From the NCBI GenBank assembly GCA_943324165.2, contig CALPKO020000057.1, positions 1 through 7,397 of the forward strand: 7,397 bases of DNA, given 5' to 3'. Each line of letters opens with the position of its first letter. The first letter of the stretch is position 1. Positions 1 through 6,720 of the stretch are shown here, in pieces. Both the position numbers and the translations under genes were made by a program. The stretch is from Bdellovibrio sp. ZAP7 (GTDB lineage Bacteria > Bacteroidota > Bacteroidia > Flavobacteriales > Flavobacteriaceae). A model generated the notes under the pieces. That model saw only the letters and a program-made list of their open reading frames with translations. It made no database searches and was not told where the DNA came from.

Positions 1-325
1 ACTCATGAACCAAATTGGAACTTTCATGAAAACTTCCCAAATTTATAATTTTTGAATTTGCATAATCTGCATCTGAAGCCAATGCAATTTGTAAGCTATA
101 TTTTACTGCCGCCGAATATCCAAAATCTGCTCCACTCCATTTTATTGTAGTTACAGGCTGAGTTGCAAAATCGGCACTCAATATTAGATTAGTTGCATTA
201 GCTGGTTCAACAATATTTACTTCTTTCACGACCGAACCAACGGGTTCAGTTGTTGCTCCTTCACAAGAAATCAAAATTGCTGTTATGCTTGCAAAAAGAA
301 ATAAATTCAATAATACTTTTTTCAT
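1..325 (-). CDS. susE: SusE-family outer-membrane lipoprotein, N-terminal part (truncated by window edge)
   Basis: This is the first 108 codons of a surface lipoprotein that binds glycan next to SusC/SusD; the 3' end lies outside the window. The ATG at 323-325 opens a classic lipoprotein signal: MKK, a hydrophobic stretch, then the lipobox L-I-S-C with the lipidated cysteine at residue 21. The mature part begins with a short Thr/Glu/Pro/Gly linker. It then shows a beta-sandwich start with a W-S-G-A-D-F-G-Y-S-A-A-V-K-Y-S-L-Q-I stretch (about residues 63-80), which resembles the N-terminal SusE domain of maltose/starch loci. The gene starts 34 bp after the susD stop on the same strand and has no promoter of its own that I can see, so it is probably the third gene of the susCDE operon. 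The family call rests on this N-terminal motif plus position. A SusF-like or other SusE-positioned lipoprotein is possible because the carbohydrate-binding C-terminus is not visible. Confidence 0.8.
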   Translation of the reverse strand, partial: MKKVLLNLFLFASITAILISCEGATTEPVGSVVKEVNIVEPANATNLILSADFATQPVTTIKWSGADFGYSAAVKYSLQIALASDADYANSKIINLGSFHESSNLVHE

Positions 326-359
326 AATTTGTATTTTAAAAAAGTTACAATCAATAAGA

Positions 360-1988
360 TTAATAACCAGGATTTTGAGTTAAATTTGAATTGGCTTGAA
401 TCGCCTTTAAAGGAATTGGAAATAGTTTATAATCATCGGAAATTGAAGTTCCATCTTTTACCCCACCTTTCCATGGCCACAAATAACTTCCGCCAGAAAA
501 TTTACCAAAACGAATTAAATCAGTTCTTCTGTGTCCTTCAAAGTTGAGTTCTCTCGCTCTTTCATCGAGAATGAAATTTAAAGTTAAATCACCAGCATTA
601 ATTAAAGAAGCTTTTGACCTTGCTCTAATTGCATTTACATAAAATAATGCGTCATTTGTAGAACCACCGCCACCTCTTAATATACTTTCAGCCAACATCA
701 AATAAGCATCTGCTAATCTAAACATCGGAAAATCAGTTCCTGCAAACAGTACAGGACTTCCTGGCTCTCCTACAAAATTAGTATTCACAAATTTTATAGA
801 TGGAAAACCGTCAATCCATTTTTTATAGTCAGTCATCTCATAATTATGTCTTTTTGTTGGGTCTGTAGAGGTATAATTTGTAAAAAACAATCTCGCTCTA
901 TCATCAGAAGATTCGGCTAAGCCTTGCGCACTGTTGGCGAACAAGCCATACCATCCTTTTGTTGCTCGATGTCCTCCCCAAGCATTGCTATCTCCTCCTG
1001 GATTGCCATAGTCTGTAGCAACCATAGTTTGAGAGCTCAAACTACCACAAATCAAATAAGTTGTATTTCCGTAGCTTTGACTTGTAAGTGGGTCTGCAAT
1101 TAACACGTAGATTATTTCATTTTTAGCATCGGTAATATCGTTGTCTCTGCAAAATAAACTTCTAAAATTATCTGCCAATTTAAATCCTCCTTCGTCAATA
1201 ACTAATTTTGAATATTTATAAGCTAAATCATATTTAGGTTGACCTATATAAACCTCAGCATTTAAATACATTTTCGCTAATAAAATTCTCGCTGCAGACC
1301 TATTGGCACGTCCGTATCCATTTGTAAATGGCAATAATTTATCTTGACTTGAGGTTAGGTTTGCATCGCATATTTCCGTTAATTCTTGCGTAACAAAATC
1401 AAATAATTGGGCTCTTGTAGATTCGTTTTTCAAAGTAGTGCTGCCCAAATCTGCTTCAGTCAATAATGGCCCTTTTCCAAAACAATCAATTAAATAATAA
1501 TAAGCCAATGCTCTTAAAAATCGCATCTCGCTGATATATTGTTCCTTGTTTGGAAAATTAGGTTCTTTTTTAATCAAATCAATTAGATTATTAGCTTGCG
1601 GCACAGTGTAAAATACCCTGTTGTAAACATATCTAAAAAATTTATTGTCAGGATTCCAACCAGAAGTTGTAGTCAATTGGTCAAGACCATTGTCTCCCCA
1701 TCTGTTTTTTATTCCGTCAGCGGTAAAATCTTGTAAATTGATAATACCTCGTAAAAATGGAGATTCTCCAGCATCATCTCCAGGTGTATCTGTGCTACCA
1801 GGGCCATCAGATCCTGAAAGTGCATAGGTGCTGTAAACTTTTGAAAGGAGCCCTTCAATCACTTTTGATTTAACTTGTTCAGGTGTCAACTGTACTTTTG
1901 GCTCGGTATTTAAATCATTAAGACAGCCGCTTGTAATTAGCAATAAAACTAAACAAAGTCCTAAGGCGTAAAATTTATTATTTTTCAT
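360..1988 (-). CDS. susD: SusD/RagB-family glycan-binding outer-membrane lipoprotein
   Basis: A 542-residue protein of normal SusD length. It acts at the cell surface as the lid that captures oligosaccharide over the SusC barrel. The N-terminus has a lipoprotein signal ending I-T-S-G-C, with the cysteine at residue 22. Position -3 is Thr, slightly off the usual Leu, but the context is convincing. Mature sequence D-L-N-T-E-P follows, as is common in SusD. The helical N-terminal half contains the family motif R-F-L-R-A-L-A-Y-Y-Y-L-I-D-C-F-G (156-171). The C-terminal half contains D-E-R-A-R-E-L-N-F-E-G-H-R-R-T-D-L (475-491) and ends F-P-I-P-L...N-P-G-Y, both diagnostic of SusD. A Gly/Asp/Ser-rich loop lies at about 58-81. 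It starts 19 bp after the susC stop, so it is very likely cotranscribed and partnered with that SusC. The ATG is preceded by an A-rich stretch without a Shine-Dalgarno, normal for this phylum. Family is certain; ligand (probably maltooligosaccharide) is inferred from the neighbours. Confidence 0.96.
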   Translation of the reverse strand: MKNNKFYALGLCLVLLLITSGCLNDLNTEPKVQLTPEQVKSKVIEGLLSKVYSTYALSGSDGPGSTDTPGDDAGESPFLRGIINLQDFTADGIKNRWGDNGLDQLTTTSGWNPDNKFFRYVYNRVFYTVPQANNLIDLIKKEPNFPNKEQYISEMRFLRALAYYYLIDCFGKGPLLTEADLGSTTLKNESTRAQLFDFVTQELTEICDANLTSSQDKLLPFTNGYGRANRSAARILLAKMYLNAEVYIGQPKYDLAYKYSKLVIDEGGFKLADNFRSLFCRDNDITDAKNEIIYVLIADPLTSQSYGNTTYLICGSLSSQTMVATDYGNPGGDSNAWGGHRATKGWYGLFANSAQGLAESSDDRARLFFTNYTSTDPTKRHNYEMTDYKKWIDGFPSIKFVNTNFVGEPGSPVLFAGTDFPMFRLADAYLMLAESILRGGGGSTNDALFYVNAIRARSKASLINAGDLTLNFILDERARELNFEGHRRTDLIRFGKFSGGSYLWPWKGGVKDGTSISDDYKLFPIPLKAIQANSNLTQNPGY

Positions 1989-2007
1989 CTTATTTTATTT
2001 TTTCAAA

Positions 2008-5000
2008 TTAAAAATCAAGACTTACACCGAAAGTATAAGTTCTTGGTCTTGGATATAAACTACTATCGTAAGCGCCTTGGCTTTCTGGATCTTGACCAGG
2101 AAAATTTGTGATTAAAAATGCATTATTTACACTGCCACTAAGCCTAAGTGTCGATTTCTTAACAAATTCAGTAAGTTTGTATGACAATGTAATGTTCTCA
2201 CAACGCAAAAAAGCCGCGTTTCTTAAAAAATAATCAGATTGTTCTGTTTCAGAAGCCGTGAAGTTTTGAAAAAGTGGATTTGCACTTCCGTTATAAAAAT
2301 TCAAAACATTATTCAACGTTGTCGGTTGAGATGGAGGAGCGCCTGCCTCAATATATCCGCGTGCTCTTATATTTCCAAGATAAGTTTCACCATCTAATTG
2401 TCCTCTGAAATTTGCTGATAAACTCAAATTTCTGTAATTAAGGTTAGTATAAAATCCATAGGTCCAATTTGGGACAGTAGCTTTTAAATAGCGGTCATCT
2501 AATGTAATTTTACCATCTTTATTTAAATCTTCATACGCACCAATAATTGGCTGACCCTTAGTGTCATAAACTTGTTTGTAAACTAAAGCCATTGCTCTTT
2601 GTTGACCTACAACATCATATCGTCCATAATTACTTGATTGACCGGCAGCGCCGTTGATTTTCAAACCTCCTAAATCATCAACGGTATTGTAAGTATATCC
2701 AATATTCCCTCCAAAAGATAAATTTAAATTATCTCCTTGAATAGCTTTTATATTTATAGTAGATTCTAAACCTTGCCCGCCAATCGTTCCACTATTTTTG
2801 ATGTTTTGTGTAGCTCCTGTGCCTTGTCCGGGAGCTGAGGGAACAACTGCCAACAAATCAGTAGTTTTCCGTTGGTAAACATCTATACTACCTGATAAAA
2901 TACCTTTCTTAAAAAATTCAAAATCAATACCAATGTTATAAGTTGCTGTTTTCTCCCACGTTAAATCAGGGTTATATGGCAACTTATTGTAGATATTTGT
3001 ACCTGGTAAGTACTGGTTATTTGCCCCTGCTAACGAATATAATTCTCTTGACGGAAAATATCCGCCTGGTACGCTATTGGCAAAATTTGCTTGGCCTGTT
3101 TTACCCCAACCTACTCTTACTTTCAAATCTTTGATTACTTCAGAATCTTTAATAAAATTTTCTTCTTTTAGTTTCCAAGCTAAACCTACAGCAGGAAAAT
3201 AACCCCATCTTTTTTCAGGAGTAAAAAGTGAAGAAGCATCTGCCCTAAAAGTAGCTGTAAAAAGGTACTTCCCTAATAAATCAAGATTACCTCTTGCAAA
3301 AAATGCTTGAAGATTCAGTGGAGAATAATACCTGTTATTTGGATTATTAGGATTTATATTTGGCTCTCTAATTCCTGTATTTGGATTGTTCTGAAAATTT
3401 AAAGAATTACCATCAAATTTAAAATTCTGATAAGAATAGCCAGCCTGACCATCAACCTTTCTCACAAAACCATTGAGCGACTTACTGTATACTAAATAAG
3501 TATCCATTGTAGTATTGGTTTCCGTATTATTGTTGGCGTAAGCTAAACCTGGATTAAAAAGGTAGTTTGTAGTTGGATCAGTACCTTGATTAAAAGTATA
3601 AGTTGCTAATGCATTTTCACTAAAAGTTTCTCTAAAAGTACTTGTTGTAGCGTCCAAACCAAAGTTAGCAACAGCTCTTAAATCGCGTAAAAAAGGGAAC
3701 TTATAGTCAAACTCGATGTTACCCAAAAAACGCATCGCCCTGTCAATTCCTTTTCTTTGTTCTAATTGCGCTAATGGATTTCTAGCACCAAGTGTTATGT
3801 CTCTGTTTCCGGATACTTCTGTTGCTTGATAATATCCCACAAATTTATTGTTATAAGATGGGCCGTACACCGGTTTTGTTGGATCCATTGATAATGCAGC
3901 TCCTATTGCTCCTTCATTCCCACCATTCTTATAAGACGACGATCCTTTAGCATTGATATCAATCTTAAGGTCGTCATTCAAAAATTTAGGTGTCATTTTA
4001 AAAGAATAGGAGAATCTTTTGTAATCATTATTTTTAATTAAACCTTGAACATCTGTATATCCAATTGAAGCCCTGAACGGGATTTTTTTATACAGATTAG
4101 CCCTAGCGCTAAAGTTATGGTCTGTGGTTACCGATGTTCTGAAAATTTCATTTTGCCAATTGGTATCACTCAAAATTCTTCCTTCAATAATGTCTGTAGT
4201 GCTTAAATCATCAACAGCACCTGTTGATGGATCATCTATTCCCAAACTATTTGTCCTATCAGAATGATATTGTTGAATAAATCTAACGAAATCTGTAGCA
4301 TTCATAACATCTAAAGCTTTGCTTATTCTACCGATAGAAATATTTGAAGAATAATTAAATTGAGGTGCTCCAGACGCACCTTTTTTAGTTGTGATTAGAA
4401 TAACTCCATTGGAAGCTCTTACACCATAAATAGCAGTTGCTGATGCATCTTTTAATATTGAAAAACTTTCAACATCATTTGGATTTATTAAGTTCCATGG
4501 GTTTGTGCCTGTATCACTAATAGGAACACCATCAATAATTAGCAATGGGTCATTAGAAGCCACCAAAGAAGCTCCCCCACGGATTACGATTTGTGGTTTT
4601 TGATCTGGTGCTCCACCGCCATTGGTAATCCTAACCCCTGCAGCTTTTCCAGTTAATAATTGATCAGTAGAAACTATGGCTCCTTTGTTAAAATCCTTGG
4701 CGCTAATAACTTCAACAGAACCCGTAGCATCTTTTTTCTTTGCTGAACCGTAACCAATCTGCACGATTACTTCTTGCAAATCATTTGATTCTTCAGCAAG
4801 GATTATGGTAATTTCTTTTTGATTGCTGTAGGTTATTGTGCTGCTTTTGTAACCTAAAAATGTAAAGACAATTTTATCCCCATTTTTTAAATTGGAGAGC
4901 TTAAATATTCCATCAAAATCTGTAGAAGTACCTTTCGTAGTCCCTTTAATTGAGACATTCACTCCCACTAAAGGACTTTTTAATTTAGAATCAAGTACTT

Positions 5001-5082
5001 TGCCTCCTAAAGCATTCTGTGCGAAGGCACTAAAAGGTAAAATGAGTATTAAAAATAACAACTTTTTATAAATTGTTTTCAT
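2008..5082 (-). CDS. susC: SusC/RagA-family TonB-dependent outer-membrane transporter
   Basis: A 1024-residue TonB-dependent transporter that imports oligosaccharide handed over by SusD. Domains in order: signal peptide 1-21 (K-K, hydrophobic core, A-F-A before Q22); carboxypeptidase-regulatory-like domain about 24-98; TonB-box-like region 103-112 (E-V-I-V-Q-I-G-Y-G); plug about 117-235 with I-R-G-G (167-170), L-L-I-I-D-G-V-P (180-187) and the SusC signature K-D-A-S-A-T-A-I-Y-G (211-220); then the beta-barrel, ending in phenylalanine as outer-membrane barrels do. An EF-hand-like D-L-N-K-D-G-K-I-T-L-D-D lies at 852-863. The reading frame stays open to an upstream ATG at 5160, but I chose the ATG at 5082 because it places the signal peptide at the N-terminus; the 26 extra residues would precede the K-K motif with no signal character. 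It is the first gene of the susCDE operon, with a promoter motif and a LacI-type operator upstream. Family is certain; the alpha-glucan substrate is inferred. Confidence 0.97.
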   Translation of the reverse strand: MKTIYKKLLFLILILPFSAFAQNALGGKVLDSKLKSPLVGVNVSIKGTTKGTSTDFDGIFKLSNLKNGDKIVFTFLGYKSSTITYSNQKEITIILAEESNDLQEVIVQIGYGSAKKKDATGSVEVISAKDFNKGAIVSTDQLLTGKAAGVRITNGGGAPDQKPQIVIRGGASLVASNDPLLIIDGVPISDTGTNPWNLINPNDVESFSILKDASATAIYGVRASNGVILITTKKGASGAPQFNYSSNISIGRISKALDVMNATDFVRFIQQYHSDRTNSLGIDDPSTGAVDDLSTTDIIEGRILSDTNWQNEIFRTSVTTDHNFSARANLYKKIPFRASIGYTDVQGLIKNNDYKRFSYSFKMTPKFLNDDLKIDINAKGSSSYKNGGNEGAIGAALSMDPTKPVYGPSYNNKFVGYYQATEVSGNRDITLGARNPLAQLEQRKGIDRAMRFLGNIEFDYKFPFLRDLRAVANFGLDATTSTFRETFSENALATYTFNQGTDPTTNYLFNPGLAYANNNTETNTTMDTYLVYSKSLNGFVRKVDGQAGYSYQNFKFDGNSLNFQNNPNTGIREPNINPNNPNNRYYSPLNLQAFFARGNLDLLGKYLFTATFRADASSLFTPEKRWGYFPAVGLAWKLKEENFIKDSEVIKDLKVRVGWGKTGQANFANSVPGGYFPSRELYSLAGANNQYLPGTNIYNKLPYNPDLTWEKTATYNIGIDFEFFKKGILSGSIDVYQRKTTDLLAVVPSAPGQGTGATQNIKNSGTIGGQGLESTINIKAIQGDNLNLSFGGNIGYTYNTVDDLGGLKINGAAGQSSNYGRYDVVGQQRAMALVYKQVYDTKGQPIIGAYEDLNKDGKITLDDRYLKATVPNWTYGFYTNLNYRNLSLSANFRGQLDGETYLGNIRARGYIEAGAPPSQPTTLNNVLNFYNGSANPLFQNFTASETEQSDYFLRNAAFLRCENITLSYKLTEFVKKSTLRLSGSVNNAFLITNFPGQDPESQGAYDSSLYPRPRTYTFGVSLDF

Positions 5083-5166
5083 ACATTTTGTTTTGGTTAA
5101 ATTGTGTTTTTGAGCTTGCAGATTACTTCGAAGGTTAAATTTATGTAAATTGTTCAACATAAAAAA

Positions 5167-5176
5167 AGTTCGAACT
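5167..5176. promoter_or_regulatory. Weak candidate second operator (10-bp palindrome)
   Basis: AGTTCGAACT is a perfect 10-bp palindrome, also centred on CG, lying 24 bp (centre to centre) from the stronger 14-bp palindrome and inside the predicted susC leader. A LacI-family dimer could use it as an auxiliary site. However, its flanks do not extend the symmetry, its half-site differs from the main one, and a 10-bp palindrome can occur by chance in a few hundred AT-rich bases. Confidence 0.2.
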
Positions 5177-5188
5177 AAAATAACTTAC

Positions 5189-5202
5189 CGAAAACGTTTT
5201 CG
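5189..5202. promoter_or_regulatory. LacI-family operator upstream of susC
   Basis: CGAAAACGTTTTCG is a perfect 14-bp palindrome centred on a CpG step. This is the operator form bound by LacI/PurR/CcpA-type dimers, whose hinge leucine inserts at the central CG. A LacI-family gene lies about 280 bp away on the other strand and has that hinge leucine. The site lies about 106 bp before the susC start codon and about 20-33 nt downstream of the start point predicted from the TAAATTTG box. That position suits repression by blocking transcription. The link to this particular regulator is inferred from position and symmetry. Confidence 0.75.
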
Positions 5203-5227
5203 TGTTGAAAAGTTTTATATAATCACA

Positions 5228-5235
5228 CAAATTTA
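5228..5235 (-). promoter_or_regulatory. Putative susCDE promoter, -7 element
   Basis: Read on the minus strand this is TAAATTTG, a perfect match to the Bacteroidota -7 consensus TAnnTTTG. It would start transcription near 5221 and give a leader of about 139 nt that contains the palindrome at 5189-5202. I find no good TTG -33 element at the usual 19-21 bp spacing, so the promoter may be weak or dependent on a regulator, or the match may be fortuitous. Confidence 0.5.
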
Positions 5236-5419
5236 GCTGAAAAATTCTGATTTGTAAAAATAAAAATTACCTTTAATGTCAATTTGATATTTTTTAGTTT
5301 TTTAAACTACAAATCGATTCAAAATTTAATTTATTGGAAATAAGAATATTTCTTTCTAAAGTAGAAAAAATAAATAAGTAATGACTTTTTTTTCTGAAAA
5401 AGCATCAATTTATCAAATA

Positions 5420-5427
5420 TAACTTTA
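5420..5427 (+). promoter_or_regulatory. Tentative promoter -7 element for the LacI-family gene
   Basis: TAACTTTA matches TAnnTTTG at all but the last base and lies 52 bp before the regulator's ATG, a sensible distance. There is no clear TTG -33 element at the right spacing. It is the best plus-strand candidate I see in this stretch, but the support is weak. Confidence 0.3.
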
Positions 5428-5479
5428 GCTTAAATTCACAAAAAAAATACTGCTTTACAAAAATAATTACAGTCAACAG

Positions 5480-6514
5480 ATGAAAAGAAAAGTCACTTTA
5501 AAACAGATTGCAAAAGAATTAGATGTTTCGATATCAACAGTTTCTAAATCGCTGAGAGACAGTTCTGAAATTAGCGAAGACACTCGCTTGAAGGTGCAAG
5601 CTTTCGCAAAATTATACAATTACAAACCCAACAATATTGCGTTGAGTTTAAAAAACCAACGCACTAAGACTATCGGAATTATTATTCCAGAAATTGTTCA
5701 CCATTTTTTTGCAACAGTTATTAGTGGAATAGAACAAATTGCCAACGAAAATGGCTATACCGTAATTGTCTGCTTATCAAACGAATCCTTTACTAAAGAA
5801 GTAATTAACATGGAAATGTTAGCCAACGGTAGCATTGACGGATTCATTATTTCATTGTCTAAAGAAACCCAATTCAAAGGCGATTTTCACCATATTACCG
5901 AAGTCATGAACCAAGGAATGCCGGTAGTTATGTTTGACAGAATTACGAATGAGATTTATTGCGACAAAGTAATTATAGACGACAAGCATGCTGCATATGA
6001 CGCCATGCAAATGCTGATTGATAAAGGAAAAAAGAAAATTGCACTAGTTACAACAGAGGATTATGTAAGCGTTGGAAAACTCAGAACTGATGGTTACACA
6101 AAAGCTTTGCTAGATAATGATTTGGTATTTGACAATAAACTAATTATCAAAATTGAAGACATCGAAAATTGCGAAGTTAAAATTGGAAAATTAATTGAAG
6201 ATAGAGCAATTGATGCTATTTTAGCTGTTAATGAATTGTTTGCGGTCACAATTATTAAAATGGCTAGCAAAAAAGGACTAAAAGTACCAGAAGATTTGTC
6301 GGTAATTGCTTTTACAGATGGTATCATTTCGCAATATTCTACGCCAACAATTACTACGGTGAGTCAAAATGGTATAAAAATGGGGCAGAAAGCTGCAAAA
6401 ATGTTAATTGAAAGAATAGAACTTGAAGATTATGATGATGACGAAGAACATGTGCAACACTATAAAACTGAGATTATTGAAACTCAATTAATATTAAGAG
6501 AATCAACCAATTAA
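5480..6514 (+). CDS. LacI-family transcriptional regulator
   Basis: A 344-residue cytoplasmic DNA-binding sugar sensor of normal LacI/GalR length. The N-terminal helix-turn-helix is clear: V-T-L-K-Q-I-A-K-E-L-D-V-S-I-S-T-V-S-K-S-L (5-25), with the recognition helix beginning near S17. The hinge helix N-N-I-A-L-S-L-K-N (51-59) keeps the leucine (L57) that inserts into CG-centred operators. A periplasmic-binding-protein-like effector domain follows, with P-V-V-M-F-D-R (148-154), D-D-K-H-A-A-Y (167-173) and Y-S-T-P-T-I-T-T-V-S-Q (286-296), the family's usual effector-pocket and dimerisation landmarks. A strongly acidic stretch (314-323) precedes the C-terminal strand. The ATG at 5480 puts the HTH at the expected position. 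It is divergent from susC, and the MFS gene follows on the same strand. It probably controls susCDE through the palindrome at 5189-5202 in response to a maltose-like sugar. Effector, and whether it represses or activates, cannot be read from the sequence. Confidence 0.95.
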   Translation: MKRKVTLKQIAKELDVSISTVSKSLRDSSEISEDTRLKVQAFAKLYNYKPNNIALSLKNQRTKTIGIIIPEIVHHFFATVISGIEQIANENGYTVIVCLSNESFTKEVINMEMLANGSIDGFIISLSKETQFKGDFHHITEVMNQGMPVVMFDRITNEIYCDKVIIDDKHAAYDAMQMLIDKGKKKIALVTTEDYVSVGKLRTDGYTKALLDNDLVFDNKLIIKIEDIENCEVKIGKLIEDRAIDAILAVNELFAVTIIKMASKKGLKVPEDLSVIAFTDGIISQYSTPTITTVSQNGIKMGQKAAKMLIERIELEDYDDDEEHVQHYKTEIIETQLILRESTN

Positions 6515-6580
6515 TTTCATTTCTGCATTAAGTACTTTAGGAATATCTTTTATAATTAACCTTAGATTTTAGATTTTTTT

Positions 6581-6588
6581 TAAATTTG
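6581..6588 (+). promoter_or_regulatory. Putative promoter -7 element for the MFS gene
   Basis: TAAATTTG matches the Bacteroidota TAnnTTTG consensus exactly and lies in the 205-bp gap after the regulator gene. It would start transcription near 6595 and give a leader of about 125 nt that contains the inverted-repeat chain at 6637-6720. No clear -33 TTG is seen. A weaker match, TATCTTTA, lies at 6623-6630. There is no obvious terminator after the regulator gene, so read-through is also possible. Confidence 0.42.
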
Positions 6589-6636
6589 CAACACTAAAAT
6601 AAAAAAACTAAAAACTTTTATTTATCTTTACGCCGA

Positions 6637-6720
6637 TTATCAAAGCTTGGATTTTACTTCGAAAATAAATTTAGTTTTGATAAGCATAGCGCTTATCGTA
6701 TAACCTTAAAATTACGATAA
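6637..6720 (+). promoter_or_regulatory. Chain of mutually exclusive inverted repeats in the MFS leader (possible RNA switch)
   Basis: Four arms occur in order: TTATCAAA (6637-6644), TTTGATAAGC (6676-6685), GCTTATCGTA (6691-6700) and TACGATAA (6713-6720). Arm 1 pairs with arm 2 (8 bp), arm 2 with arm 3 (7 bp of GATAAGC/GCTTATC, 5-nt loop), and arm 3 with arm 4 (8 bp, 12-nt loop). The 2:3 hairpin excludes both others. Arm 4 ends on the A of the MFS start codon, so the 3:4 hairpin would hide the start while 2:3 would free it. There is no U-tract after a hairpin, so control of translation fits better than a terminator. The stems are short and AT-rich, so chance pairing or paired protein-binding sites (TTATC/GATAA) are real alternatives. 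It does not match a riboswitch class I recognise. Confidence 0.3.

Larger units (their letters stand above)
5083..5479. other. Divergent intergenic control region between susC and the LacI-family gene
   Basis: About 400 very AT-rich bases without a credible gene separate the two divergent genes. They hold the susC promoter motif, a CG-centred palindrome, a weaker second palindrome, and a tentative promoter motif for the regulator gene, each listed separately. The predicted susC leader is about 139 nt. The rest (about 5236-5400) is A/T-rich with short homopolymer runs, including eight T's near 5385-5392, and I see no RNA gene or further strong repeat in it. Confidence 0.8.

Noticed and set aside
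329..547. Plus-strand open frame of 72 codons
   Set aside because: It lies almost wholly antisense to the strongly supported susD gene and its product resembles no family.
1645..1827. Plus-strand open frame of 60 codons inside susD
   Set aside because: Antisense to susD in a region coding conserved SusD sequence; no start signal or motif.
2943..3134. Plus-strand open frame of 63 codons inside susC
   Set aside because: Antisense to the SusC barrel; its hydrophobic look comes from the complement of barrel codons.
5295..5309. TAGTTT/AAACTA inverted repeat with a 3-nt loop
   Set aside because: A six-pair, mostly A/T stem in very AT-rich DNA, with no gene end or start nearby to give it a role.
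5410..5417. TTATCAAA octamer shared with arm 1 of the MFS leader (6637-6644)
   Set aside because: An AT-rich 8-mer is expected about this often in the window, so one shared copy is not evidence of co-regulation.
6094..6327. Minus-strand open frame of 77 codons inside the LacI-family gene
   Set aside because: Antisense to the conserved effector domain of a clear gene; no supporting motif.
6561..6584. T-rich stretch after the LacI-family gene as a possible intrinsic terminator
   Set aside because: It has a run of T's and a short repeat of TTAGATTTT type but no GC-containing hairpin before it.
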